NCBI RefSeq assembly: GCF_000331775.1 | Contig: NZ_CAPJ01000315.1 | Coordinates: forward strand, 1 to 16,466 | Source: Xanthomonas translucens pv. translucens DSM 18974 | GTDB taxonomy: Bacteria; Pseudomonadota; Gammaproteobacteria; Xanthomonadales; Xanthomonadaceae | DNA length: 16,466 bases | Direction: 5' to 3' | Shown here: in pieces, positions 1-7,902 of the stretch | How the letters are laid out: each line of letters opens with the position of its first letter | Position numbering within the stretch: position 1 is the first letter of the stretch | The notes under the pieces: model-generated | Database searches by the model: none | What the model saw: the letters and a program-made list of their open reading frames with translations, nothing else | Told to the model about the DNA's origin: nothing | Made by a program: the position numbers and the translations under genes

Positions 1-103
1 GCGCAAGCGCCGCCGCGACGCCGCCGCGCTGGACGCGGTCGCCGCCGCGGTGATCGTCGAGCGCTGGCTGGCCGCGCCCGACGACGCCACTCCCATTTCC
101 TGA
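1..103 (+). CDS. ruvX: RuvX/YqgF putative pre-16S rRNA nuclease, 3' end only
   Basis: Reading from base 2, an open frame continues in from outside the window and stops at TGA 101-103. It gives 33 residues ending RWLAAPDDATPIS. The stretch DAAALDAVAAAVIVERWL resembles the C-terminal helix of the YqgF/RuvX family, where a conserved Asp is followed by Ala-rich helix and an 'ILE.(W/Y)L' ending. This RNase H-fold protein is known for processing the 5' end of 16S rRNA. Only 19 bases separate it from pyrB, so the two are probably cotranscribed; a ruvX-pyrB order is common in xanthomonads and pseudomonads. The call rests on a short C-terminal fragment plus gene order. Confidence 0.7.
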   Translation, partial: RKRRRDAAALDAVAAAVIVERWLAAPDDATPIS

Positions 104-122
104 TTCCTTTCCCGGACCCGCC

Positions 123-1070
123 ATGACTGACCCGCAACTCGATTCGAACGGGCGCCTGCGCCACCTGCTGACCCTGGAAGGCCTGCCGCGCGCGACCTTG
201 CTGCAACTGCTGGACCGCGCCGGGCAGATCCGCGACGCGGCGGTGGGCCGAGTCGGCAAGCGCAACGTGCTGGCCGGCACCGCGGTGTGCACGCTGTTCT
301 TCGAACCGTCCACGCGCACCCGCAGCTCGTTCCAGCTGGCCGCGCAGCGGCTCGGCGCCGACGTGCTGAACTTCGACGCCTCGACCTCGTCCACGCGCAA
401 GGGCGAGACCGCGCGCGACACGCTGAAGAACCTGGAAGCGATGGGCGTGCGCGGCTTCGTCGTGCGCCATCCCGAGGACGGCGCGGTCGAGCGCCTGGCT
501 GAAGCGGCCGGCGAGGGAACCGCGCTGATCAACGCCGGCGACGGCCGCAGCGCGCATCCCACCCAGGGCCTGCTCGACATGCTGACCCTGCGCCATGCCA
601 AGGGCGGCGACTTCTCCAAGCTCAAGCTGGTCATCGTCGGCGACGTCAAGCACTCGCGCGTGGCGCGTTCGGACCTGCACGCGCTGCGCACGCTCGGCGC
701 TGGCGAAGTGCGCGTATGCGGTCCGCAGGCGCTGCTGCCCGACGACGGCACCCTGGACGGCTGCGTGGTCGGCGACGACTTCGACGCCATGCTCGACGGC
801 GTGGACGCGGTGATGATGCTGCGCCTGCAGCGCGAGCGCATGGAGGAAGGCCTGGTGTCCTCGCTGGAGGGCTACCACGCGCACTACGGCCTCACCGCCG
901 AACGCCTGCGCCGCGCCGCGCCGGGCGCGGTGGTGCTGCATCCGGGACCGATCAACCGCGGCGTGGAGATCACCGACGACGTCGCCGACGGCCCGCAGTC
1001 GTGCGTACTGCGCCAGGTCGCCAACGGCGTGGCGGTGCGCATGGCGGTGCTGGAGACGTTGTTGGGGTGA
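123..1070 (+). CDS. pyrB: Aspartate carbamoyltransferase catalytic subunit
   Basis: PyrB condenses carbamoyl phosphate and L-aspartate to N-carbamoyl-aspartate, the committed step of de novo pyrimidine synthesis in the cytoplasm. The 315-residue length fits the family (about 300-320). Visible motifs are the carbamoyl-phosphate loop FFEPSTRTRSSF (STRT at residues 63-66), SST-RKGET near residue 90, HPTQ at 145-148, and the C-terminal HPGPINRG starting at His273. The carbamoyl phosphate and aspartate binding domains are both complete. No pyrI regulatory gene or inactive pyrC-like partner follows in the window. The ATG at 123 gives a family-like N-terminus, but no strong Shine-Dalgarno site is seen, which fits translation coupled to ruvX 19 bases upstream. 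The stop is TGA 1068-1070. Confidence 0.96.
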   Translation: MTDPQLDSNGRLRHLLTLEGLPRATLLQLLDRAGQIRDAAVGRVGKRNVLAGTAVCTLFFEPSTRTRSSFQLAAQRLGADVLNFDASTSSTRKGETARDTLKNLEAMGVRGFVVRHPEDGAVERLAEAAGEGTALINAGDGRSAHPTQGLLDMLTLRHAKGGDFSKLKLVIVGDVKHSRVARSDLHALRTLGAGEVRVCGPQALLPDDGTLDGCVVGDDFDAMLDGVDAVMMLRLQRERMEEGLVSSLEGYHAHYGLTAERLRRAAPGAVVLHPGPINRGVEITDDVADGPQSCVLRQVANGVAVRMAVLETLLG

Positions 1071-1137
1071 GGCGTGGGGCACGCGTGGTAGGCACTCTGG
1101 CCTGAATGTATTGCCTGTCGCGATGGGATGCCTGCTT

Positions 1138-1224
1138 CGTTCGTCGCGGCTGAAGCCGCTCCTACAGTGAGCCCAGCCGGTTCGCTGCAGGTTCCTGTAG
1201 GAGCGGCTTCAGCCGCGACGAACG
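1138..1224. repeat. Inverted pair of REP elements
   Basis: Two copies of a repeat with core GTAGGAGCGGCTTCAGCCGC face each other at 1138-1167 and 1195-1224. The arms are an exact 30-base inverted repeat around a 27-base spacer, so the pair can fold into a long hairpin. Each copy also holds its own short palindrome, GCGGCT-TC-AGCCGC. A GTAG start followed by an imperfect palindrome is characteristic of REP sequences mobilised by RAYT transposases (known family behaviour). The pair lies in the 274-base gap between pyrB and the M1 peptidase gene, where it could act as a transcription barrier or mRNA 3' end stabiliser. Nothing else is recognised in that gap. Confidence 0.9.
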
Positions 1225-1344
1225 CAAGCGACGTGCCCCCCCGCCTGCGGTGAATGTCCACACCGACGACCACGCCGACCGGCACATCCACGCCACGCCG
1301 TTTCGGCCTACCATCGGGGGCGATCCTTCCCACGGACGCCCCAC

Positions 1345-3348
1345 ATGATCCATGCCCTGCGCCGCGCCGGTTTCGCCGCGGCTTGCGTTTCCCTCGTCGG
1401 CTTCGCCCAGGCCGCCGCCGCCGCGCCGGCCGCTGCCGCACCCGCCAGCGGCTACGACCCGCTGGCCCTGTTCGCACCATTGCAATTGCCGCAGCCGGCC
1501 AACGCCTATCGCAGCGGCGGCGGCGTGCCCGGGCCGCTGTACTGGCAGAACCGCGCCGACTACGACCTGCACGCCAGCATCGATCCAGCCACGCGCACGC
1601 TCAGCGGCCAGGAAACCATCACCTACAGCAACCGCAGCCCGGACACGCTGGACGTGCTGTGGCTGCAGCTGGACCAGAACATCTACCGCGCCGACGCGCG
1701 CGCCCGCGGCGTGCGCCCGGCGCGCGAGGACCGCACGCCATCGCCGACCAGCGACGGCTACCGCATCGCCAAGGTGGAAGTGGAGCAGGGCGGCAAGCGC
1801 GTGCCGGTGACGTTCCTGGTCGACGACACGCGCATGCGCGTGGACCTGCCGCAGCCGCTGGCCGGCGCCGGCACGGCGCTGAAGCTGCATATCGACTACG
1901 CCTACACGGTGCCCGGCACCTGGGGCGGGCGCACCGCGGTCACCCCGACCGGCGACGGCGACATTTACGAGATCGCGCAGTGGTATCCGCGCATGGCGGT
2001 GTACGACGACCAGCGCGGCTGGGACACGCAGCCGTATCTGGGCGCGGAGTTCTACCTGGACTACGGCGACTTCGACTATGCGGTGACGGTGCCGTGGAAC
2101 TACCTGGTCGCCGGCTCCGGCGAGCTGGTGAACCCGGCGCAGGTGCTGACCGCCACGCAACGCCAGCGCCTGGCCCAGGCCGCGGCCAGCGACCGCACCG
2201 TGGCGATCCGCAGCGCCGCCGACATCGGCGATACGGCCAGCCGGCCGACCACCAGCGGCACCCAGACCTGGCGCTTCCACATGGCGCATACCCGCGACGT
2301 GGCGTTCGCCGCCTCGCCGGCGTTCGTCTGGGACGCGGCGCGCATCAATCTGCCCGACGGCAAGCACGCGCTGGCGATGTCGGTGTATCCGCGCGAAGGC
2401 GTCGGCGCCGACAAGTGGGGCCGCTCCACCGAGTTCGTCAAGGCGTCGATCGAGCATTTCTCGCAGTGGTACCCGTATCCGTGGCCGGCGGCGGTGAACC
2501 TCGGCGGCCATGGCGCCGGCATGGAGTATCCGGGCATCGTCTTCGACGACATGCACGACGGCGGCAAGGACCTGTTCTGGATCACCGCGCACGAACTGGG
2601 CCACGGCTGGTTCCCGATGATCGTCGGCTCCAACGAACGCCGCGACGCGTTCATGGACGAGGGCTTCAATACCTTCATCGACGTCTACGCCTCCGACGCG
2701 GTCAACCACGGCGAATTCGCGCCCAAGCGCGACGGCGAGTACGCGCCGAAGGGCGGCAACCCGGTGGACGAGATCCTGCCGCTGCTGGCCGACGCGCAGG
2801 CACCGAACCTGCTCGACCGCGCCGATGCCACCAGCGAGACCTACCGGCATCCGCTGACCTACTTCAAGGGCGCGCTGGGCCTGGTGCTGCTGCGCGAGCA
2901 AATCCTCGGCCCGGCGCGCTTCGACCCGGCGTTCCGCAAATACATCGCCACCTGGGCGTACAAGCATCCGACCCCGTCGGATTTCTTCCGGCTGATGGAA
3001 AGCGAGTCCGGCGAAGACCTGTCGTGGTGGTGGCGCGGCTGGTACCTCAACAACTGGCAGCTGGACATGGGCGTGCGCGCGGCCCGCTATGTCGAACACG
3101 ACCCGGCCAAGGGCCTGCTGGTGACCTTGCAGAGCCGGCAGAAACTGGTGATGCCGGCGACCTTGCGCATCGACTTCGCCGACGGCAGCCACCTCGACCA
3201 GCGCGTGCCGGTGGAGACCTGGATCCAGCAGGCTCAGCCGCAGATCCGGGTGCCGAGCACGCAGAAGGTGGTGCACGTGACCCTGGATCCCGAGCACACG
3301 CTGCCCGACGCCGACCGCGGCGACAACCAGATCGACGCGGTGAGCTGA
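1345..3348 (+). CDS. Secreted M1-family zinc metallopeptidase (aminopeptidase)
   Basis: The 667-residue product begins with a positively charged, Ala-rich signal peptide (MIHALRRAGFAAACVSLVGF, cleavage probably in the AQAAAAAPAAA run near residue 22-30), so it should act in the periplasm or outside. The gluzincin zinc site is complete: HELGH at 416-420 and, 18 residues after the second His, Glu439 in MDEGF. The exopeptidase motif appears as GAGMEYPG (390-397), a GMEYP variant of the classical GAMEN found in many bacterial M1 members. Tyr506 in TYFKGALG fits the transition-state tyrosine. It would remove N-terminal residues from peptides. It stands alone, with a REP-bearing gap before it and a lyase pseudogene after it. 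No clear Shine-Dalgarno site is seen, but the signal peptide supports ATG 1345. Confidence 0.93.
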   Translation: MIHALRRAGFAAACVSLVGFAQAAAAAPAAAAPASGYDPLALFAPLQLPQPANAYRSGGGVPGPLYWQNRADYDLHASIDPATRTLSGQETITYSNRSPDTLDVLWLQLDQNIYRADARARGVRPAREDRTPSPTSDGYRIAKVEVEQGGKRVPVTFLVDDTRMRVDLPQPLAGAGTALKLHIDYAYTVPGTWGGRTAVTPTGDGDIYEIAQWYPRMAVYDDQRGWDTQPYLGAEFYLDYGDFDYAVTVPWNYLVAGSGELVNPAQVLTATQRQRLAQAAASDRTVAIRSAADIGDTASRPTTSGTQTWRFHMAHTRDVAFAASPAFVWDAARINLPDGKHALAMSVYPREGVGADKWGRSTEFVKASIEHFSQWYPYPWPAAVNLGGHGAGMEYPGIVFDDMHDGGKDLFWITAHELGHGWFPMIVGSNERRDAFMDEGFNTFIDVYASDAVNHGEFAPKRDGEYAPKGGNPVDEILPLLADAQAPNLLDRADATSETYRHPLTYFKGALGLVLLREQILGPARFDPAFRKYIATWAYKHPTPSDFFRLMESESGEDLSWWWRGWYLNNWQLDMGVRAARYVEHDPAKGLLVTLQSRQKLVMPATLRIDFADGSHLDQRVPVETWIQQAQPQIRVPSTQKVVHVTLDPEHTLPDADRGDNQIDAVS

Positions 3349-3360
3349 GCCCGCGGGCTC
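3347..3360. repeat. 14-base palindrome at the peptidase stop
   Basis: GAGCCCGCGGGCTC is a perfect palindrome starting inside the stop codon of the M1 peptidase gene. It could fold as a 6-pair stem. There is no T tract after it, so a terminator role is only a possibility. Confidence 0.4.
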
Positions 3361-3439
3361 GGCGGCGCTTGGCCCCTGGCGGCGCGCCGCTTGCGCCGTG
3401 CCGTCAGCGCGGCGATAGTGCCGCCCCGCACGCGCTCGT

Positions 3440-4102
3440 GTGCAAGCGTTCGCATGCAGGGAGATTCCGCCGGAAGGCAATTCCAGCGGCGAACCGTCCA
3501 ACATCTGGATCGACCACAGCACCTTGTTCGCGTCGCTGAGCAAGTGTGCCGGCGACGCGTCCTTCGACGGCGGCATCGACATGAAGAAGGACGCCCACCA
3601 CGTCACCGTGTCGTACAACGACGTGCACGACCACCAGAAGGTCGCGCTCAACGGCTACAGCGACACCAAGAACGCCGCCGCGCGCACCACCTATCACCAC
3701 AACCGCTTCGAGAGCGTGGAATCGCGGCTACCGCCGCAACGCCGCGGGCTGAGCTACATCTACAACAACGACTTCAACACCGTGCTCACCTCCGGCATCA
3801 ACGTGCGCATGGGCGCGGTGGTGCTGATCGAGGCCAACGACTTCGAGAACGCGAAGAACCCGGTGATCGCGCGCGACAGCAGCGAAATCGGCTACTGGGA
3901 CCTGATCAACAACTACATCCGCAGCGGCATCGCCTGAAGCGTGCCGGACAGCACCAGCAAGCCCTACGCCAACGCCAGCACCTGGATCTCATCGAAGACG
4001 TTCCCGCAGCCGCTGGGTTACATGTACACCGCGGTCCCGGCCGCACAGGTCAAGGCCAAGGTCATCGCCACGGCCGGCGCGGACACCAATCTGGCCGGAT
4101 AG
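3440..4102 (+). pseudogene. Decayed pectate lyase (polysaccharide lyase family 1), 5'-truncated with in-frame TGA
   Basis: The frame matches the central and C-terminal parts of a family 1 pectate lyase, which cleaves polygalacturonate by beta-elimination with Ca2+. Seen in order are NIWIDHST (the vWiDH motif), FDGGIDMKKDAHHVTVSYN, the catalytic-Arg motif VESRLPPQRRG, and SSEIGYWDLINNY. Recognisable homology starts near 3470; upstream the frame has a TAG at 3416-3418, and no other frame supplies the N-terminal half or a signal peptide. TGA at 3935-3937 interrupts the frame, yet the same frame continues with SVPDSTSKPYANAS and AQVKAKVIATAGA to TAG 4100-4102. From memory of xanthomonad homologues the interrupted codon is normally Trp (TGG), so a single G-to-A change would explain it; that comparison was not run. 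Loss of about the first 40% makes activity very unlikely. Confidence 0.85.
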
Positions 4103-4125
4103 GCCATGTACCCCCGCCGTGCGGC

Positions 4126-4147
4126 CGCCCCGGCTCGGTCCGGGGCG
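4126..4147. repeat. Inverted repeat after the pectate lyase remnant
   Basis: CGCCCCGG and CCGGGGCG form an 8-pair stem around the loop CTCGGT, 23 bases after the old lyase stop. It may be the remains of that gene's terminator. No T run follows. Confidence 0.5.
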
Positions 4148-4168
4148 CGTTGCCGCTGGCCGTCCTTC

Positions 4169-4189
4169 CGCATGCGCGCCGCGCATGCG
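4169..4189. repeat. Inverted repeat, 9-pair stem
   Basis: CGCATGCGC and GCGCATGCG pair exactly around the 3-base loop GCC. It lies 67 bases beyond the lyase remnant's final stop. There is no T tract, so the role is unknown: a structural terminator, or a protein-binding palindrome. Confidence 0.5.
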
Positions 4190-4419
4190 ATACGCGCGGC
4201 GCTTCCACGGATCTGCGCCGCATCGGCTGATCGGTGCATGCCAGGCCCCGCAGCGGATGCGAGTCGTAATGCGTCGCCGGTGCATAACGCGATCGCGTCG
4301 CAGTCGCGCTTGTCAGGTTGCATTTTTTCACATGGATTTCATCGGTCCGGGCGTGTCGCGCCGGCCTCGCCGGCCCGCCTGCACATGCCGCTCACCTCTG
4401 TAACGGCGTTCAAAAAAGC

Positions 4420-4435
4420 ATGCGCAATTGCGCAT
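4420..4435. promoter_or_regulatory. 16-base perfect palindrome flanked by an A run
   Basis: ATGCGCAATTGCGCAT is a perfect palindrome about 200 bases before the chemoreceptor start. AAAAAA lies three bases to its left, so on the - strand it reads as a short hairpin followed by TTTTTT, like an intrinsic terminator. No - strand gene is found to its right, so it could equally be an operator in the chemoreceptor control region. Both readings are inference. Confidence 0.45.
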
Positions 4436-4630
4436 CAAGAATCTGTGGCCGCCGCCGTTACATCGCCCAAGCATCGACAGTGGTCTCGTGCTCGGCAGGC
4501 ATAAACTTAACCTATTTTAACTGCTGCCCAGCCGTGCCAGTACCGTTACGCATCTTTTATTTTGTGCCAGGTTCCGCATGCTTGTAGGCCGTGGCGCAGT
4601 TCCATTTCCTTTCCCCCAAGTAGGTGTCTC

Positions 4631-6871
4631 ATGATCGGATTTCTTCAGCGCTACAACGTCGGCACGCGGCTCTCCGCGGCGTTCGGTGTACTCATCCTGC
4701 TTTCCTGCGCGCTCGTCGTCGCCGGGTTGATGACCCTGGCGCAGGCGCGCGAACGCATGGAAACCATCGTCAAGCGCAATCTGACCATCCTCGGCTACGT
4801 CGGCGAGATGCAGAAGGCCAGTTCGGACGTGGCCATCAACTTGCGCAACATCGTCCTGCCGACCACGCGCGGGCAAAACCTCCACTTCGCCGAGGTCATC
4901 GAGCGCGAGCGTGCGCGCTACAGCGACAACCACGACAAGCTCTATGCGATTCCGGTTTCGGATTCCACTGCCGCGCACATGCGCAAGGAGATCGATGACC
5001 GCTACGCGCTGACCCGTGCGGCCAATCAGAAGGTGCTGGACCTCGGCATGCAGGACAAGGACGATCTGGCGCTCACGGTGTTGATGAAGGAGGCAGGACC
5101 GGCCACCGAGAAGTGGCAGGAGGCGATCGACGTGTATTCGGAGCGGCAGCACCAGCGTGGCGCCAAGGCCTATGCCGACGCCAATCTGGCGATGGACCGC
5201 GGCCGCGTCATGCTGATCAGCGGCGGCTTGGCGGTGGTCGTGGTCAGCGCGCTGCTGGCCTGGCTGATCACCCGCAGCCTGACCGTGCCGCTGGGCCGCG
5301 CCACGCGCGTCGCCGAGGCGATCGCGCGCGGCGAGCTGGACAACGACGTGAACACTGCTGCCAACGACGAGACCGGCCGTTTGCTGAGCGCGATGCACGG
5401 CATGCAGGCACAATTGCGCAACCTGATCGCCGCACAGTTGGACATGGCCAAGCGCCATGACGCAGGCCAGATCAGCTACCGCATGGATGCGGCGGTGTTC
5501 CCCGGTGACTACGGGCGCATGGCGGCTGAAACCAACAGCGTGGTCGATGCGCATGTCGCGGTGCAGCTGAAGCTGGCGCAGATCATGGGCCGTTACGCGA
5601 TCGGCGACCTCAGCCAGGACATGGACCGCCTGCCCGGCGAGAAAGCGGCGTTCACCCAGACCATGGATGAGGTGAAGGCCAACCTGTCGGCGATGAACGG
5701 CCAGATCAAGCAGCTGGCGCAGTCCGCCGCCAACGGCGACTTCAGCGCCCGCGGCGACGCCGAGCGTTTCCAGTTCGACTTCCGGGTCATGGTCGAGAGC
5801 CTCAACCAGCTGATGACCACCGCCGACGGCAATCTGCAGTCGCTGTCCGCCTTGCTGCAGTCCATCGCCGCCGGCGACCTGACCGCACGCATGCACGGCG
5901 AGTTCCATGGCGTGTTCGCGCAGATGCGCGACGATGCCAACGCCACCGCCGAGCAGCTGGCCGAGATCGTCGGCCGGATCAAGCACTCTGCGCTGTCGAT
6001 CAACGCCGCGGCCAGCGAGATCGCGACCGGCAACGACGACCTGTCGCGACGCACCGAACAGCAGGCAGCCAGCCTGGAGGAAACCGCTGCCTCGATGGAG
6101 GAGCTGACTTCCACCGTGAAGCAGAACGCCGAGCACGCGCGCCAGGCCAACCAGCTCGCGGCCGGTGCCGCGTCGGTGGCGTCGGAAGGCGGCGAGGTGG
6201 TCGGCCAGGTGGTGGCCACGATGAGCGGTATCGAAGCGTCCTCGAAGAAGATCGCCGACATCATCAGCGTCATCGACGGCATCGCCTTCCAGACCAACAT
6301 CCTGGCCTTGAACGCCGCGGTGGAAGCGGCGCGTGCCGGCGAGCAGGGCCGCGGCTTCGCCGTGGTCGCCTCGGAAGTGCGCACCCTGGCGCAGCGTTCG
6401 GCCAGTGCGGCCAAGGAGATCAAGGAACTGATCGACGACTCGGTCAGCCGTGTCACCGAAGGCTCGGCGCTGGTCGGCCAGGCCGGCAAGACCATGCACG
6501 AGATCGTGTCTTCGGTGCAGCGCGTCACCGACATCATGGGCGAGATTTCCGCCGCCTCGCAGGAGCAGTACGCCGGCATCGAGCAGGTCAACCAGACCGT
6601 GACCCAGATGGACGAGAGCACCCAGCAGAACGCGGCCCTGGTGGAAGAGGCCAGCGCCGCGGCGCGGTCGATGGAGCAGCAGGCGACCGAACTTTCGCAG
6701 GCGGTGGCCCTGTTCAAGCTGGAAGAGCACGCGGCGCCGCAGCGCCAGCCGACCCTGGCGATCGCACCGAAGCCGAGGAGCTACACCCGTCCGGCGCCGG
6801 CGCCGATCGCTGCGCGTCGTGCGCAGTCCGTCGCCGCGATATCCACCGACAAGGACTGGCAGGAGTTCTGA
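4631..6871 (+). CDS. Methyl-accepting chemotaxis protein with multiple HAMP-like units and CheR/CheB tether
   Basis: This 746-residue inner-membrane receptor senses a periplasmic signal and controls CheA/CheW. Order: TM1 (about 16-37), a four-helix-type sensor domain (38-193, with [11 protein letters not shown]), TM2 (194-213), and HAMP (about 214-266, with NDETGRLL). Three further HAMP-like units follow, marked by GDLS (325), GDFS (369) and GDLT (415), then the long signalling hairpin. The tip [20 protein letters not shown] begins at 571. [13 protein letters not shown] and [12 protein letters not shown] look like methylation helices. After a Pro/Ala/Arg-rich linker the protein ends DWQEF, which fits the CheR/CheB-binding pentapeptide (NWETF in E. 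coli Tar). An upstream in-frame GTG at 4562 was rejected; ATG 4631 is preceded by AAGTAGG and gives the usual short N-terminal tail before TM1. The ligand is unknown. No other che gene is in the window. Confidence 0.95.
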   Translation: MIGFLQRYNVGTRLSAAFGVLILLSCALVVAGLMTLAQARERMETIVKRNLTILGYVGEMQKASSDVAINLRNIVLPTTRGQNLHFAEVIERERARYSDNHDKLYAIPVSDSTAAHMRKEIDDRYALTRAANQKVLDLGMQDKDDLALTVLMKEAGPATEKWQEAIDVYSERQHQRGAKAYADANLAMDRGRVMLISGGLAVVVVSALLAWLITRSLTVPLGRATRVAEAIARGELDNDVNTAANDETGRLLSAMHGMQAQLRNLIAAQLDMAKRHDAGQISYRMDAAVFPGDYGRMAAETNSVVDAHVAVQLKLAQIMGRYAIGDLSQDMDRLPGEKAAFTQTMDEVKANLSAMNGQIKQLAQSAANGDFSARGDAERFQFDFRVMVESLNQLMTTADGNLQSLSALLQSIAAGDLTARMHGEFHGVFAQMRDDANATAEQLAEIVGRIKHSALSINAAASEIATGNDDLSRRTEQQAASLEETAASMEELTSTVKQNAEHARQANQLAAGAASVASEGGEVVGQVVATMSGIEASSKKIADIISVIDGIAFQTNILALNAAVEAARAGEQGRGFAVVASEVRTLAQRSASAAKEIKELIDDSVSRVTEGSALVGQAGKTMHEIVSSVQRVTDIMGEISAASQEQYAGIEQVNQTVTQMDESTQQNAALVEEASAAARSMEQQATELSQAVALFKLEEHAAPQRQPTLAIAPKPRSYTRPAPAPIAARRAQSVAAISTDKDWQEF

Positions 6872-6887
6872 GCGGCACGTCCGCGTG

Positions 6888-6917
6888 TCCGCCGCGGCGT
6901 TTGCACGCCGCGGCGGA
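6888..6917 (+). terminator. Strong hairpin after the chemoreceptor gene
   Basis: TCCGCCGCGGCGT and ACGCCGCGGCGGA form a perfect 13-pair GC-rich stem with the tetraloop TTGC, starting 16 bases after the chemoreceptor stop. The tail is only weakly T-rich (TGTTGCC), so termination may be imperfect or aided by Rho. It could also reduce readthrough from the convergent - strand gene ending at 7070. Confidence 0.75.
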
Positions 6918-7069
6918 TGTTGCCATGCGCCGGCGAGGCTTTGCTCCTTAACCTATTGCAAGACGTCGGTTGCCGCCCGCGCGGTCTGATGGACCCAACG
7001 CCCGGCGCATCGGCCGCCGCATCCACGGCTGCCGCTGGCTGCGTCACTGTGCCAGCGCTGGATAGCGGG

Positions 7070-7552
7070 TTACTCCGGCGGTATGGAAGATGCGCTACGC
7101 GGGAGCACGTACGAAGTGATGTATTCGCCGTTGGATCCATAGACCACGACGATCATCTGTTTGGAGTCCTGGTAAACCACGGTGGCGCTACACGGGCAAC
7201 TCGCGGCGGCGGTGACCATGCCGAGCGGGCGGTCCTTCTCGTCGTTGACGACGATCAGCGGCTCTTGTGCGGCCAGGCCGATCGGCAGGCGCGATTGAGC
7301 GCCCGGGGTGACCGCCATGACCGTGATCACCTCGTCCTTCGACGAGTTGATCTGGGCGAAGGTCAGCCCGGACTTCTCGAACGTGTAGACCTTGAACAGC
7401 GGAGACAGGCTGACGTTCTTCTTGCCGGCGGGGACGCGTTCGCCCATGCCTTGGATCGTGTCGTTGGCTTCCAGCTTCTGCCCGGTGGCGTGGGTCTGCG
7501 CCGCAGTGAATGCGACGGCCAGAACGGCCAGGGTCAACAGGGGTTTGATCAT
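7070..7552 (-). CDS. Small secreted protein of unknown family
   Basis: I do not recognise this family. The 160-residue product has a good Sec signal peptide (MIKPLLTLAVLAVAFTAAQTHA, cleavage likely after residue 22). The mature part of about 138 residues has no further membrane segment. Visible features are GMGERVPAGKKNVSLSP (35-51), FKVYTFEKSGLTFAQINSS (53-71) and one CPC motif (Cys119, Cys121), its only two cysteines. The alternating hydrophobic pattern (ITVMAVT, PLIVVND, MIVVVYGS) suggests beta strands. The same frame stays open upstream to 7786, but ATG 7552 is chosen because AAGGAG sits 7 bases before it (7565-7560) and it starts exactly at the signal peptide. A candidate promoter lies about 200 bases upstream. 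Its 3' end converges on the chemoreceptor gene. Confidence 0.85.
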   Translation of the reverse strand: MIKPLLTLAVLAVAFTAAQTHATGQKLEANDTIQGMGERVPAGKKNVSLSPLFKVYTFEKSGLTFAQINSSKDEVITVMAVTPGAQSRLPIGLAAQEPLIVVNDEKDRPLGMVTAAASCPCSATVVYQDSKQMIVVVYGSNGEYITSYVLPRSASSIPPE

Positions 7553-7635
7553 GGTGTCTCTCCTTGTCTTGATGCAGCGGACCGTTGCGCTCGGACGGGC
7601 GGCAGCCGTGGTCCTTTCCGGCCGAACCGCTCGGT

Positions 7636-7656
7636 GCAGGCCAGCTCCTGGCCTGC
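7636..7656 (-). repeat. Hairpin in the probable leader of the secreted protein gene
   Basis: GCAGGCCA and TGGCCTGC form a perfect 8-pair stem around a 5-base loop. On the transcribed - strand the loop reads GGAGC. It lies about 85 bases upstream of the ATG, inside the predicted leader RNA. A regulatory role is only inference. Confidence 0.5.
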
Positions 7657-7757
7657 CATCACGCGTGCGGGCGGAGCCATACCGGGCGACCGGCGTCGTG
7701 CCTGTGGGCGGCGCTACGCCGATCGTCGAGCAACGCTTCCACCTCGACGCCTTGTTC

Positions 7758-7786
7758 AGTATTTCTGACGTTAGTATCGCTGTCAA
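7758..7786 (-). promoter_or_regulatory. Sigma-70-like promoter facing the secreted protein gene
   Basis: On the - strand a perfect -35 box TTGACA (7786-7781) is followed, after exactly 17 bases, by AATACT (7763-7758), a 4/6 match to TATAAT. The upstream flank (7787-7842) is AT-rich, as in an UP element. A start near 7751 would give a leader of about 200 bases before the ATG at 7552. Confidence 0.6.
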
Positions 7787-7902
7787 TATCTAAAATCAAT
7801 AGCTTGCGGAACATGTGGCGAAATTTTATTGTTTTGCATCTCCGAACTTCGAGTGTCGCTTGTCGGCCGTGCAGGTCGCGCCCGGTTTGCGCGTGCGCCG
7901 AC

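Larger units (their letters stand above)
4103..4630. other. 528-base gap upstream of the chemoreceptor
   Basis: I see no convincing gene here; the short open frames lack coding character and ribosome sites. The left half is GC-rich and holds two hairpins (4126-4147 and 4169-4189). The right half has AT-rich patches at about 4318-4345, 4410-4440 and 4498-4565, with a 16-base palindrome at 4420-4435. The chemoreceptor promoter must lie here, but neither a good sigma-70, a sigma-28 (TAAA...GCCGATAA) nor a sigma-54 (TGGCAC-N5-TTGC) site could be assigned. Confidence 0.6.

Noticed and set aside
1162..3651. 829-residue open frame on the - strand across the M1 peptidase
   Set aside because: It is antisense to a gene with intact signal peptide and zinc motifs. 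Its Arg/His/Val-rich translation is what high-GC coding DNA gives on the opposite strand.
3935..3937. TGA in the pectate lyase as selenocysteine or programmed readthrough
   Set aside because: Pectate lyases are not selenoproteins, no SECIS-like hairpin is evident just after the TGA, and the gene is also 5'-truncated, so plain decay is simpler.
4498..4560. Sigma-28 or sigma-54 promoter for the chemoreceptor
   Set aside because: TAAACTTA at 4502 resembles half of a sigma-28 site, but no GCCGATAA-like element follows at the right distance, and no sigma-54 GG/GC pair fits.
4562..4630. Upstream GTG start for the chemoreceptor
   Set aside because: It would add 23 residues with no family counterpart. 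ATG 4631 has a ribosome site and gives the normal short tail before TM1.
4517..6730. 737-residue - strand frame across the chemoreceptor
   Set aside because: It is antisense to a complete receptor. Its composition is typical of antisense translation and it has no recognisable domain.
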